Shown: positions 32,501 through 54,800 of the stretch, piece by piece
Numbering within the stretch: position 1 is the stretch's first letter
How the letters are laid out: the number at the start of each line of letters is the position of its first letter
NCBI GenBank assembly: GCA_004431415.1
Contig: QPMI01000619.1
Location: 1 to 64,000 of the forward strand
Origin: Cyanophora paradoxa
Taxonomy: Eukaryota > Glaucocystophyceae > Cyanophorales > Cyanophoraceae
DNA length: 64,000 nt
Direction: 5' to 3'
Notes under the pieces: generated by a model
Databases searched by the model: none
Told to the model about the DNA's origin: nothing
What the model saw: the letters and a program-made list of their open reading frames with translations, nothing else
Made by a program: the position numbers and the translations under genes

Positions 32501-34863
32501 CGCCAGGGTCTCCGTCCCCACCGCCTGCCAAGCGAGACCGCCGCCCGGCGGCCGGCTCCCGCGATCCCGACGCTAGCTCGGACTCCGATTCGCCCATGCC
32601 GGACGCCCTTGCCGACGGCGATGACGGAGTGCCCCCTTCGCTACTAGAGAACGCGCACGCCGAGGCGGCCGCCGCCGAGTCCGAGTCGGAAGGCTCGTCC
32701 GAGGCCGACCCGGACGTCGCGTGCGACGCCGATGGGTTTCCGCTAGCCTTGCTCGAGAAACTGCCGACGCGTGCCGGGACGGGCCCGCGCCGGTGGGATC
32801 GCAAGGGCTTCGCCGAGCCTCGCCCTGCTCACCCCTCTGGGATCCTTCCCCGTGGCCCGGCCATGAGACGCCAGCCGCGAGACGAGCACAACACGAGGCA
32901 TTGGCGTAGCCCGGCCGACCAGAGCGAGGTGCCGGAGCCGATCCACTTGGATTGGGAGCCGGAGCCCGTCGAGAGGGAGCCGCCCCCGGGACCGTCCCGT
33001 CGGCGTTCGCTGTCTCCCGAGACGGCGCGGAATCAGATGCGGGTGCAACCTACCGCGCCCGACGCCCCGAAGCCGCTGCATCGCCGCGGAGGCCGTTCAC
33101 GGCCGAGCCCTCAGGCTCCAGATTCCGAAGTGGTGTCCGCGGAGACGCTGGCCCCGCGGCGGTGGGTCGAGCTCGACCCCAGAGGTCGGGAAGTCCGCCC
33201 GCCATGCAAGCCGGTCTTTGTGGACACTGTCCTCGACGCCTGGGCCTGCGGGCCTTCGCCTGCAATTGATGGCGCACTCCCGGACTCGCTGCGACGCATG
33301 TTTCCGCTCGAGAGACGGGAACGCCTGCTCGCCGCACAGAAGGAAGACCCCCTCTGTAAGAAGCTTATGGGCTACTATGAGAAGGGTGAAAATCCGACTC
33401 GGTGCTCACGTGGCTTCAAACGAGGGGCAGACCCCTGCTCTTCCTCGTGCGCGCACTGCCTGCGGGCCAAGGAGCGGTTCGTGAGGCTGGCCGACGACTT
33501 CAGCCTCGCTGAAGACGGCGTCATCGAGCGCAACCCGCTAGTGCCTGCCGGCCGGTTCCTGCCCGTACTGCCTGACGCTTGGATCGACCGAGTTCTGTAC
33601 GCCTATCACGAGGGCTGGGCCCACCGCGGAGCCCACGTGATCGCGCGTCGTATTGCTCAGCGATTCTGGTGGCCTGGCATGTACGCTTCGATCGCGCGCT
33701 TCGTGCGGTCCTGCCCCCATTGTCAGTTTGCGAAGGCAGTGAAGCCCCGCCGTACCGCTATCCAAGTGATACAGCCCTCGGGCCGAGGCGACCTGTGGCA
33801 GGTGGATATTTTCCACTTGGATATGCATGAAGACGGACTGCGGTACATTATCGCGTACGTCGACGCGTATACCAAGTTCTGCTATATCTATCCGCTAGCC
33901 CGCGTCTCTGGCGAGGCTTTACTGGCCACCGCGATCGATTTCTACATGCATGAAGGCGTCCCTGCGCGCATCCTCACGGACCGCGGTTCCCAGCTGGTGG
34001 GGGGCCTGTGGAACGAGTTCTTCAAAGAGAAGGGCACGCGCTTCGTGCATGCTGCTGCCTACCACCACGCTACCAACGGTGGCGCCGAGCGCCTCGGTGG
34101 CGTTTACAAAACACTCGCCTACGCGATGTGCCGCGAGCACAAGAGGCCTCTCTCTGACTGGCCCATGTACAATGCGGACATCGTCCTGGCCCTGCGAACG
34201 ACCGTGCACTCCGCCACCGGCTTCTCGCCCATGGTCTTGCACCGTGGCGTGGATGTGCACCTTCCCTGCGAAGTGCGCTTCGGCGCGGGCGTTCGCTTCT
34301 CGAACCCCGACCACACGCATCCAGCCGACTACCTCCTCGCTATGACGAAGGCCGCGGCTAGCACCGATGCTGCCTCGCGCGAGTATCGCCGGTTCTATCG
34401 GAGCCGTATGGTAGCTCGCACAGGCAACCCGCCGCATCGCCGTCGCTTCCAGGTGGGCGACAAGGTCTTGTGCTGGATGGGTGACCATGATAAAGGCCTG
34501 TACAATTCGTGGGTCGGTCCCTACACGGTTACCGGCGTTAACCCTGGCGGTTACACCTACACGGTGAAAGGATCGGCTAAACCTTATTCGGCCTTGAGTG
34601 ACACCCGGGTCCGCCCTCTGCGCGAGACCGTGGCTCACATCGACTGCATGCTTCCTTTCCGGCCACGGCTCTCTGAGTCTCAAGCTCGCCCACGCTTGGG
34701 TCGGCCACGGAAGCCGGACGTGGATACGGTGGACCCCATCGACCCCTCTTCGGACTCTACGCAACCTGACCAAAACACAAATATTGTCCCTGATGTCGGC
34801 GCCGAGGGCCCCGTTGGGGCGGCCGAGGGCGACACCGATGTGATCTTGGTGGAAGAATTGTGA
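29528..34863 (+). CDS. Pol: reverse transcriptase, RNase H, integrase of the Ty3/gypsy element (one frame break)
   Basis: The frame overlaps the end of gag-protease. RT: VVLAPKKDGTWRFCVDYRRL, FSTADATAGFWQLPL (Asp), VAYIDDITVFSPS (YIDD box at about 31187) and LLGHRISAEGI. Near 31372 one base appears to be missing (DP then AKTKVISDW), and the frame moves to the one ending at 34863. RNase H: FILQTDASTYAIGAIL (Asp), SATELECLAVVWAIKYW (Glu), VRTDHHALQWL (Asp). An acidic/Pro-rich linker of about 430 residues (31990-33290) is much longer than usual. Integrase: zinc region with His in YHEGWAHRGAH and CPHC, then Asp in LWQVDIFHLD, Asp in RILTDRGSQLVGG and Glu in ATNGGAERLGG. A GPY/F-type module follows (YNSWVGPYTVTG). 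No chromodomain is visible, and the tail is acidic. Confidence 0.93.
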
Positions 34864-35498
34864 GGGCAGATTTCTTTGCCAGCTTTGCCTCAACCTTGGC
34901 TCTCTCAAGGGACGTCGGCCGATCACACTTGTGCTGTCTTGTCGGGCAAAGTGTGGGTTGGTGGCGGTTTGCACCTTGAAGACTTTCGTTCCCTTTTCTG
35001 GAGTATGGGCCCCAGAGCTCAGAGGAGTGGTAGAGTGTGAGCTTTGCTTGCGCGCGTGCGGCCCAAGAAAGGCGTACGGCCGGCGGTCCACTCTATCGTG
35101 CCCTGCTCTTTCGTTGGGCCTGATGGGTGGCCCGGATACCTCCTCGTGTTTTCTTCCGAGGCGGTGAAACTTCCCATCCGTGCCCCTCTCCTGCGGTGCT
35201 CGCCGTACGGAGCGAGTTTTGGGCCAGTCACGGGTTTCAGCCACTATGCTTTTCTGCACTTTCGAGCTTTGCCAGGGGTTGCTTAGGTACATGCATACCT
35301 GGTATCGGATCCTACTACCTCTACCCTTATTATCTACCCCGACTTCGTCGACTTGGTGCTGCTGGTTGCTGATGATGACCTATCTACCTCGAGTGGAGCT
35401 CCTGCTCCGTCGCCGCCGCGATTTGGGAGACCCGCTGCGCGTGCAGACGAGCTTGGCGCGGTCCGATGCGCGGACGCATCGTATGCAGAGTGAGGAGT
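34864..35498. other. Untranslated 3' region of the Ty3/gypsy element with polypurine tract
   Basis: No gene is seen in the 635 bases between the pol stop and the 3' LTR. AGAGTGAGGAG at about 35487-35497 lies immediately before the LTR and is the likely polypurine primer for plus-strand synthesis. Confidence 0.7.
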
Positions 35499-35754
35499 TG
35501 TCGCATGCCGCGATGCCCTCGGACTAGGTTAGCTGGTAGTCTATGGTTAGCCTCTAGCCTTAGTCTAGCGCTAGTAAGCTTCTAGCTTGTAGCGCTCTCT
35601 GTGTTGTGACTTAGCGCCGGGCGCGGCCCCATCTGAGGGGTACGCCGTCCCTGTACGGGTACACTTGTGAATAGACCACTTGTGCTTCCTGCTATCACCA
35701 CCGCCTGCGCTAGACCGCGCAGGGCGTACCGGGTGGGCTTCTTCCCATCCGACA
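35499..35754 (+). repeat. 3' LTR
   Basis: This 256-bp copy of 17698-17953 shows no difference by direct reading and is followed by the target duplication CTGCA (35755-35759). Confidence 0.95.
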
Positions 35755-35759
35755 CTGCA

Positions 35760-36097
35760 GGCGAGCGGTGAAATGCCATGCAAACGTCGCGATTGCGCGC
35801 CCAGGCCATGGCCATGGCCAACTTCGGATCCATGAATCATGAAATCGCCTTGCGCAGTTGACCACGGCCGTACGCGTGCACGGTCATGTCGTTTCTGTGC
35901 AACCTGGCGCATACGTATACCGCGCAGCAGCTGAACCCGTCAAAGTCGAAGGCCACCTCGAATTTGCCAAATGCAATATTAATATTGATCATGATCATGT
36001 GCATGATCATGTGCATGATCATGATCATGATCACGAGCCTTCTATACGTACGGCCGCGGGCCATATCGATCCACGGCCGCGGGCCATATCGATCCAG
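35760..36097. other. Upstream region of the STAND gene with GATCATG palindromes
   Basis: A run of GATCATG/GTGCATG words occupies 35988-36032, and an 18-bp direct repeat (GGCCGCGGGCCATATCGATC) occurs at 36051 and 36073. Start codon and first exon of the downstream gene are not resolved. In-frame ATGs are absent in the frame of exon 1. Confidence 0.5.
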
Positions 36098-45079
<8,982 letters not shown>

Positions 45080-45869
45080 TATGTATCTACCATAGATTGA
45101 AATTGCAATTAGCTTTGCTTCCCGTATTCTCCCGTCACGAAAATCATTCTAGATCTGTAGATGTTATGATCTGTAGCTGATCTTTTGTTTACGCTAGAGC
45201 TTGCCCGAGGCCATTTTGAGCTCGCACCCAACCTCAAAGATAGAAATGCATGTGTAGGATCTGCAATGAAACTGATCCTCAAGAAATTGGCAACGACGAT
45301 GAAAACAAGGTAGCATCGCGCGCGTTGACTTAATGGGCGACTGCGGGTGGCACGCGCCGTCCCCAACTGCTAGGCCGCCGCTGAAGCAGTTTGCCAGGCC
45401 TATATATATGATAGCGAGGGGCGAGCCGGTGCACGTGCCGCCACAGCGCGTCGCAGTTCCTACTCCTCAAGATCCCGCCACCAGCACGTGAGTCACAGCC
45501 TCACGAGAGTGCAGCCTCCGTCAAAGAAGTCGACTCCGTCACAGCAAAAAATTGCTGTAGCCCGACCTTCCAAATTCAAAGATCTAGGAGCGATTGCAAT
45601 CTGAAAAATTAAAATAATCATCGCACACGGGCAATGGCTACAGCTTGCTGATCGTGAGCTGTAACTAACCTGCCGTGAGTAGTTTTCGAATAGCTGCGCA
45701 CGGGCAATAAAAAGAGACTTCTACTTAAATATTAAAAAGGGTTCACGTGCATGCGTTCATGTACGCGCTGGATAGTCGCATGCGTTCGCACCGTGCTGAA
45801 ATCGCTCTCTAACTCGAAGATCTAGATCTACAAGCTGTTCTATACTAACTACTTCGATTCGAATTCGGC
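45080..45869. other. Intergenic region between convergent genes
   Basis: This is AT-richer DNA between the stop of the STAND gene and the stop of the minus-strand Tmc-like gene. AATAAA occurs near 45705. There are short TCTAGATCT palindromes and no open frame with protein-like content. Confidence 0.6.
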
Positions 45870-48800
45870 CTACTTCTTGGGGGTGTGCCAGGAGGTGGGA
45901 AGGAGGTCGCGGATGGAGAGCTGGGCGGAGGCGAGGAGGCCCCCCGGGATCATGCGGAGCAGCTGGGCGGCCCGCGAGCTCTCCTCCCGCAGCCGCCGCA
46001 GCATCGGCCCGAACACCAGCGCGTACTGCCGCGCGATAAATAGAACCGTCAGGTCAGCTTGGAACGGCAGCCGGTAGAAAGACAGCGTCCGAGAATGCGG
46101 AGGGTTCTCGAGTCGCTAGAAATATTAATATTGGTTAAACGACTCGTTTCGGAGGGTTCTCTCACACAACGGTTAAAAACGGTGACTTCAGAGCCGTTAT
46201 AATAGAACGACGGCGTCCGAGAACTGGCGAGGGGCGTCGGCGAGGAGGGCGCACGATGAGGGCGATGGCGAGGGCGTCGGCGACGAGGACGGCGGCGAGG
46301 ACGGAGCGGAGCCACGCCACGCTCGACTGCGGTCGAGAAGCAAAGCACGGGCGCCCCGCGCCCCAGTCAAACCTCCTACAAGCAATGGCAACTCGCTCGA
46401 GCTCTAATCTAAAAATTACTTGCGACTCTTGCATGCGGTCGTCAACTTTTCTTAAGATAACAGAGGATGACGCACGTCGACGTGGGCGATGATCGTGTCG
46501 GTGACGCGGTCGAAGGCGCCCAGGAGCGACGGCAGCTCCGCGCGCACCTGCGGGGAGCGGGTGGCTTAATATTGAGATCGGCTTCCAGAATCAAATAAAT
46601 AGAAAGCGAGTGACAGCGGATATGTAATTCGAAGATAAGAAGAAGCGGGCTACGCGGCTATCCGAAATATAGATCGGCTTCCGTTCCATTAATATTCGGG
46701 GGCGCACGGTCAGGAGGAAAGGGTCCCCGAAGGAGGCGCCGTCCTCCCAGCCCTCGAGCCGCCCCCCGGCCTGATTCGAACCCGGGACGGCTCCGGCGCC
46801 GGGGGCGACGAGGGCGCCGGCGGCGTCCAGGAGGCCGTTGGCCTTCAGCACGCTCAGCGCCGCCTCCAAGTCTGCGCGCCGCGCACGTCGAATTAAATGA
46901 AGCGAAATCGCATGTGCTCGATATGGTTAGAATAAAACTCGAATCCTCGATTACTATAACAGCTGCTCAGCCTTAAGCCTTGACCCTAATCCTTGAAGAT
47001 AAGCAGCCTCAAGCCTGGGCCGGGGCGCACATGAGAAAGTCTTCACGCTGAGGCCCCTGGAAGCGGCGAGGTTGGAGCCCGAGGGGGCCGCGGCGCCGAC
47101 GACGCCGTAGAGCAGGTCTGCCAGTGAGAAATGCGAAGCTTTAGTACTGACAGGCACTGAAGAGCGCGCGTAGAGCGTTCATTTGAATATTTAATTTATT
47201 GAACTTCGAGCGCTGGTGCTGGCGCACCATCGAAGCCGGCCGCGCGCTGCGTGCTGCCGTCCGACCCGAACTTGAACTGGGCGACGAAAAGGTACGTACA
47301 GGTGATCATGAGGGGGACAGGAGCACCGAATTCGAACTCTCGATTTCTGAATTTCGAACCTGCTCGAAGAGGCCGCGGACGGTTCGGATGTCGGCGTAGA
47401 GGCGCTCGGCGAGGGCCGCCCTCCCCAGGCCCAGCGCGCCGTCTCCCACGTCTGCGAAAACGAGGGCGCGAAATCGGAGCTTCAGCGGTAGGCGTTCTGC
47501 GCGGAAGGGGGCGCCCAACGGATCTAGATCATGATCATCGATATCGGTGGTATATATATTTAGAGTGCAAGTGAATGGTATCGAATTTCGATCTTCTAGA
47601 TTTAGATGCAAGCCGGGGAAAGGGGGCGCGAAACTCGCGCGCGAGGAATAAATGAAGGGTGCGCACAGAGGTCGCGGGAGAGGGCGTGGAGGTCGGCGAG
47701 GGCGTGCGCGACGCGCCCGACGGCCGCGAGCTCGTCCACCGCGCCCCGCGTCTGCCCCGCCAGGAAGAAGCACACTGAGGGAGGAGGACGGACGGAACGG
47801 ACGACGCTCAGCAGAAGGAGGACAGGTGATTGATGCATATGCAAGCGAAATGATGACCCAAGAAAGTGGCGACGGCGATGAGGGAGATGGCGAAGAGGCA
47901 GGCCCACACGCGGAAGCGCACGGTCCGCACGACGGCGAGCGCCCGCCGCGAGACCGCCGAAAAGTTGGTCCAGCCCCTCGCATCCTCGCGATCGCCCGCT
48001 GCGAAAATTGAAAGCGTTAGAAGAATCGGCGGCGGTAGGTGCAGTGTTTACGCGAAATTCGGATACCGGCCGAGCCGTCCCCTGGGCCTGCAGCGCTACT
48101 AGCTGGCCCCGACGTCGGCTGCTGCGACCCGGCCGCAGTCGCACCGGCGCCGCCTGCGACGTTGGCGGTTGGGAGGGGCGCCACTCGAATGCTCGCCGCC
48201 CTCCTGAGGAGCCCCTGCACCGCCGAGCGAACGCTCGGGTTCGCCGCTGCCGGCGCGGGTGCCGGGTCCGCCTCAGCGTGGGGACCGCGGCTGGCCAGCA
48301 CAATCGCGTCCCCGGCTCCCGAACCGGATCCCCCTTCGTTCTCCTTCAGCTTGTAGGCGTCTCCAGGCCTGATTGGAATGTGAGGTTTGACTTCAAACGC
48401 CTACGCAAGCATCGCGTATTCAAACTCTCATGCCTCGAGGGCGGTCGGGGGGCGATGCGACCCTTAGAGCCGTCCGACGCTGATCCCGAGCCCGAGCCCG
48501 GGCCCGGGCCCGAAGTCTCCGCTTGCTCGCGGGACTCCCGCTCGATGATGCGGCGGAGCGCGGGGGGGAAGAGGTTCGATCGCGACGCGCTGGCAATGGG
48601 CGGGCGCCCCGCGGGGCCCGCCGCGGTCCCGTTCCCGGCCCCGGCCCCGGAGTTTGGACCGCCGCGTAGAACCATATAAGTCGACGTCTTGAAGCTAGCG
48701 CCGGATAGCCGCGGCCCTACAGATCCGCGCGGCTCCTCGCGATCAGAGCTGGTGGCCGCCACGGCCGTTGGTTGCGGATCCGGAGCCGAAGCGGGCGTTG

Positions 48801-51800
48801 CTGTCGCCGCGGCCGGTGCGTCCTGGACTTGCGGGGCCGGATGTGTCTCCTCCAGATCGACCATCGCCATCGCCAGTGTCGGGGGTTGCTTTAGCGCGAG
48901 AGTGGCCACCGAGTCGGGTTCCTGTGCACATGTACAAGAATAACGCGATTTTCACAGTTAATATATCGAAAAGCTTAGCAGATTATTTCTAGATCGAGAG
49001 CTTAGCAGACGCCGAGTTCGGGCACAAACCTTGCCGGGCGCAGAGTCGTCCGCGGCCACGTCCCTTCCCTTCGTCTCGAGCACGACGGGCAGGAGCCAGC
49101 GAGAGGTTCCGGTGGCCGACGCCTCCGTGGGTGACGTGAGCTCCGATCCGGCCAGGACAGTCGAAGTCCCCTTAGGTTCGGCTTGCGTGTCGCGGCGGAC
49201 ATCGATTATGGCGGACGCCGCGGGTGCTGCGGCGTCGACGTCGACGGCGGCAGGAAAGGCGTCGGCTTTCAATCCGCTCTCCAAGTCCCTTTGCACGCTG
49301 GGCGAGGTGATCAAGGCCATGGAGGGGATCAGCGCCACGGGCTGCATGCGCAGCTGCGCCTCTCCGTCCCCGGGTCCGGTTCCGGACCCCTTCCGCTCTG
49401 GGTCCCGATCGCGCGGGTCCGAGCTCAGGCTGGATCCGGATCCGTTCGGCGCGAAGTCGTCGTCGTCCATTAGGGAGACCGCGACGGGCCCGCTCAGGCG
49501 CGGCGCGTCTTCGCCCAGGGAGAAGACGTCGACGGTGAAGGGGTCCAGCCTGAAGGGCGCGACCGCGGTCACTGCAACCGGCTGCGGCTGCGGCTGTGCG
49601 CTGGAGCTGGAGCCGGCTGCGCCCGCGGCCGAGACCGCAGCCGGTGCGAAGTTCATCGGCCCGGGCTCGGGATCCGTCCCATCCGCGGCTTTGCCTTGTT
49701 GCGTCTCCTTCTCTTTCTCCTGCCGCTGGGCCATCGCAAAGCTCTTCATGCGGTCCAGCGTGAGCCTAAGGCCGGCGCCCGTCCCGTCGTCGCCGCTCGC
49801 GATCCCGCCGTCGCGGGCGCCTAAAGGCGCGTCGACGTCGCGCTTGGGCTGGTCCTGGCCGTGCCCGTGTGCCCCCGCGTCCAACGAGCCGCTGGGCGCG
49901 GGGATCAACCGAGCCTCTTCCACCTTGCGCTTGGCGATCGCCAGGCTGACAATGTTGGCGAATCCAAGGCCTGCGCCACGGCCAGCGCCCGCGGCTGACC
50001 GGTCCACAGAGCGCCTCCTGCCCACGCGCTCGCCGTCGCCGTCCTCTACGGAGCCGGCAACGGAGCGGGCCGCGGATCGCCTCCGGCCGCGGCCCGCCCG
50101 CGCCGCGTACGTATACGCGTCGTGCTCGCGGGAGGAGAGCCCCTCCATCTCGAACGAGCGCTGCGAGTCGAGTCCGCGATGCGTGCGGTCCCCGCGCTCC
50201 TCCTCCGTGTCCGAGGTGATTATCTTCACCTGCGATCGCGACATCTTATACGTGAGCTCAGGAGATTCGAGCGGGCTATGAAGCTTATAATTAAGCATGC
50301 GATGTTGCCAATGGTAAAACTATGAGCGCTGCGCACCGCCTCGTAGTGCTTGACGACGGACTTGATGAGAGTTTTCGGGATCTTGACCTGCCACGGCACG
50401 CGTTGGACTAGCTATAGGGCGGGATCGCCTCGCCTCGCGATCGTAAAAGCCGTACGCGTGAGCGGGTGAACGCACCACGACGTCCGCCAGGTTGATCTTG
50501 TCGCGGCTCACGTTGGTCAGGCCCACTGACTGTCGGGCAGAGCTCAACGACCATGCGGACGGGGAAACAATGAAGACTTAGACGGTCGCACCACGAAGAC
50601 GCCGGAGAAAATGGCGACGGCGACGTACGCGGCCGTCAGCGCCGCGTAGCGGACGTAGAGCGCGTTCAAGTCGAGCGCGAAGGCCTCCTCGTACACGCCG
50701 CCGAGTCTCTGCATGGCAGAGGCGAGCGAGCCCAGGCCGGCGTCGCAGACGTAGCGGAAGGCGGGGTCGACGGGGACGGCTTTGGCGGGCGCGGACGCGA
50801 CGGCGCCCACGCGGTCCACGAAGACGAGGACGCCGTCCCTGTGCGTGAGGGGCCGTTAGGATTCCACGCGAAATTAAAGACGCGTAGAGGGACCCGAATC
50901 GAAACACGGACAGGGTGGACATCGACGTCATTGCGACCGTGGCGCCATCCGACCGCGACGCGTTCGACGTCGACGTCGACGCCGCCGCCGCCGCTGCCGT
51001 CGAAGCCGGCAGCGGCGCAATGTATAGCGGCGCGTCAAAGCGGATGGAGGACCACGACGCCGCGGCCCTGTCGCCCGCATAGTAAAGCTCGCGAGACCGC
51101 ACGAGGATCGCCCGCGCCCGCTCCTGGGCCGCCGCAGACGCCGCGGCGAGTCCATCCACCGACGCCGCCCGCGCGGCCAGGGAGACGGAGCGGACAGAGT
51201 CGACGGTTCGGGCGATCGACGTGCGCTGCGCAAGCAGTCGACGTCGACCGGGATCCAGAAATGAAGCTCGAGCTCGAGAGATGTTTAAACACATGCGCAC
51301 GATGAAAGAGACGGACACGAAACGGTCCATGGCGCCATGCTGATCCTGCAGCCGGTCGATGCTCGTCTGCAAATGCAAAGCCGATCAAATAAACCATATG
51401 CATCGCGATCGACGGGTGCAGAATAATGTGCGAAATCCCAAGCGGACCGAGCAGAGGGCGACGAGGAGGATGAGGAGAAGCCAGCAGCCGACGACGATGC
51501 CGCGCTGGAGCATGCGCACGGCGCGCGCGCCTTTCATCGCCGCCGCCTCGAGCAGCGCTGCAGCGGGGTCGCTCCGGTCCCGCTGCTTCTTGAAGCTCTT
51601 GGAGAGGACCGAGCCCGTGTCGCGGTCGTCCTGCCCCGCGTCGTTGTCGTTGGTCGCCGAGCCACCCCCCGCCGAGCCGGCGCCCTGCGGCCCCGCCAGC
51701 GCCAGAGCCATCTACGCGTACGAGCCTCGCGTCGATAAAAAGGGGGCGCAGGTGCGCGCGGCTGCACGAATCCGGATACCGCCTCGGCGTCCTCGATCTC

Positions 51801-54800
51801 GTCGGCTCGGGCGTGGTAGATCGCCGCGTCGGCGTGCTGGTTGCAGACTGCGCGCGCGGTTCGACCATCGATTAATAAAATACGTTTCGCGCACGAAGCT
51901 TTCGGAAAAAAAAACCAACCTTCAGCCTTAAAATAGGCGTACGCACGGCTGCACGCGCAAAAGCGTTGCTCGATAAACACCGATGCGCGAAAGTGAAACG
52001 ATATCATTGAGAATTCGAAGGCGCACCAGAGCGCTGGGGAGCGCGGGAACTTCGAGATGAGGCGCTGGTAGGCGCCTTCCGTCCGCAGCTTCGACTTCTC
52101 GATCGTCGCGAGCCGCTGCTCGAGCCCGCTGATGGCGACGAGCGACGCGAGCCCGGCGCCGTTCGGTTCGTTCATGGCGCCGCGCCTCCCGCCGTTGCCG
52201 TTGCGCCTGGGCCCAGCCTGCAAGCGGCCGCCCAGGGCGCCCGGGCGCCGCTCGGTCCTCGCGCCCTCCCAGGTCAGCGAGTTGGAGAGCCGCTGCATGT
52301 TCCGCCAGAAGCTGCGAATCTCCTGCAGCGCCATGTTCTGGTGCTTCGTCGCGTCCTCCAGCGTCTGCTGGAACTGCGAATGCGCAAACACGCGCAGTTC
52401 GCAACCAGCTCAGCGTTTGAATCATTCGACTTTGCTGGCTCCGCGCACCTCGAGGAAGGCGACGACGCTGAGGCCGGCGTCCTCCCCCAGCGACTTGGAC
52501 TGGTCCATCTGCACGATGGCGCGGCGCTTGGCCTGCAGGAGGAACCCTACGTCCAGGCCGACCCGCGGCAGCCGCTCCGCCATCCTACGCGAGCGTTAGA
52601 AATGACATTAAAAATGAAATATGAGCCAACGTCAACGTTTATTTAAAGAGAGAAGCGGCGCCGGCCATTTCTGACCTGAGGCGGTGCGTGGCGAGCTGCT
52701 GCTCCTTCTTGAAGGTGGAGAGGAAAACGGCGTAGTGGAGCGCGACGTAGGCGCTCGTCTTGAAGCGCGCGAGGCCCGCCTCGAAGATCGCCTCCGCCGC
52801 CTCGATGCCCTCCTCCCGGATCGACGGGTCTGCAAATTCGAATCGAGCCGCGTCAACGTTCCATCTCGTTTCTAAACGTTCCTTAAGAGTTAAGATAATC
52901 GCGTCTTCGGTTCCCTTTATTATATTAATATTGAATCGCGCTGATGTTCATTTAGAGTCAAGAGCCGGTACGTAAGCGGCTCGCCTGTCAGTGCAACGCG
53001 CGCCCAGATCTCCACTTGCGCCTCCATAAGGAATCCCTTCGAGCGCGCGAAAATTCTGCGCGGAAACAAGTGCGTGAAATTCATTCTCGGAAGTGGCCAA
53101 AGCCAAGTGTGCACAGGGACGATTGATATTAAGGCTCATCGCGGCTCACCCGCCGCCGGAGTGTCGGTCGCGGCGCTGATCAGTGATGGAGTGTATGGGG
53201 TTCCTTCGCCTTTTGAAGCTGACCCCCGCGTTCGCGCTCTCTCCACCCTCGACGTCCCCGTCCTCGAAATGGTCGTCCGTCATCCCTTGGAAACCGTTCC
53301 GTATGCTCTTCACGATCCTGCGCGCGCACGCGCGTTTGAAAAGTGTCAAATTCGAAACCATGTAGGTGGGTGCGCGCGGGACGTGATGTATACGTAAGCG
53401 CACGCAAGACGGATGTGTCGCAGACGCATGTAGATTGCGAGCGCCGCGCACGAGCCGATGACGGGCTGCGAACAGGAAAGCGGCCGGAGGTTAGCTTTGC
53501 GCACCCACTGGCGGACCAAGCTCGAATATTAATGGTATTCGCGGAAACTCGCCATCAAACCGATGAATGAGACTGATATAATTATGCGATTGGCTTCGTC
53601 CGTGCCCGAAAGAACCAGGGATCCGATCGCGAACGTGCCGGCGGCCGCGAAGCAGCCCGCCCGGAGCATGTTCATCGGTCGATGGTAGTGTGGTTGCAGG
53701 ACCACACTGCACAAAGACGTCAACGTCGAAACGATTTCATTGAGCGGTAGCGCGTAATTGAAAAGCGCACAAGAGAGACGACATCAGGAAGCAGGCGGAG
53801 GAGACGAGGAGGAGGAAGAGGAAGGACTGCCTCTCGCGGAGGGGCGGCCCGACGAAGACGAGGACCGACTGCACGGCCACGTACGCGAGGTGTACCCGGC
53901 CGTGCGTCCGCGCCGTCACGTCTGCCGAGAGTGGCTGCACGCACGAGAAGTGACGTCGGATTCGGATTCGACCGGGATTGAAATATTTGATTCTAAACGC
54001 GGCGCTTAGCGTAGCATGAATCTTTCGCAATTCTTATTACCGACATATCGTGGAAGACAGCTGCGCGAAAACAGTGCGCGAGCATGGATCACAATCACGC
54101 AAGCTAAGAACCGCTCAACTCCAGTCTGATAATTCGCACCTGCCATCACCCCGGCGAACGGGAGGTACATGACTAACGCAGCGGACGAAGCCGCAAGCGC
54201 GGCGACCCTGCGCGACGCGATTGCGGTTACGAGACGTGCGTGCGCGTGCCGAAATTCGAAGGGCAGGTACTGCTGCGAGGAGGAGCAGAGGGAACTCGCG
54301 CCATCCCCGGCAGATTGCGATTGCAGTTGGCAGAAATAGGGTGTGGTGACGAGCCGGAGGACCGGAATCTGCACATTTTGAGTGAATTTCGCCAAGACAT
54401 CAACGCTGGAGACCATCAATTTCGCCAACGACGCACGTAAAACGCGGAGACCAGAAGGGGAACGAGGGCTCTGTTTTCGAGAAACGCAGATTATACATAA
54501 TTATGCATGGTCACTGAAAATTCAGATACAGTGCAATCTCGGTCATGATCATGATCAGCTCTCGCACCTCAGAATCCGAATCGGGAATATGCGGAACGAA
54601 TGCAGGTGATACATGTACGCGGCGTGGGCCTGATCGCACGCGAGGCATCACGGTCAGCGTTAACGTCACGACTCGGGAGTTATAATTACGTTCAGCGGCT
54701 AGATTATGTATGCATATGGCTATAGGACAGGCCACATAAATTGCAACGCAACCGAAGGCGCACCGTCAACGCGAATGTTAGGCCCAGGACGGCGATCACG

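Larger units (their letters stand above)
17698..35754 (+). mobile_element. Ty3/gypsy (Metaviridae-type) LTR retrotransposon, 18.06 kb, probably recent
   Basis: Two 256-bp LTRs (17698-17953 and 35499-35754) start with TGTCGCATG and end with CCGACA. I find no difference between them, and a CTGCA duplication flanks the element. The internal order is leader, gag-protease, RT, RNase H, integrase, which defines Ty3/gypsy. The length is about three times that of ordinary elements. The excess lies mainly in the 3,682-codon gag-protease frame and in a long low-complexity linker between RNase H and integrase. Single-base frame changes occur near 29503 and 31372. Both fit one missing base in a short G run, so the element may be intact in the genome. 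Confidence 0.95.
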
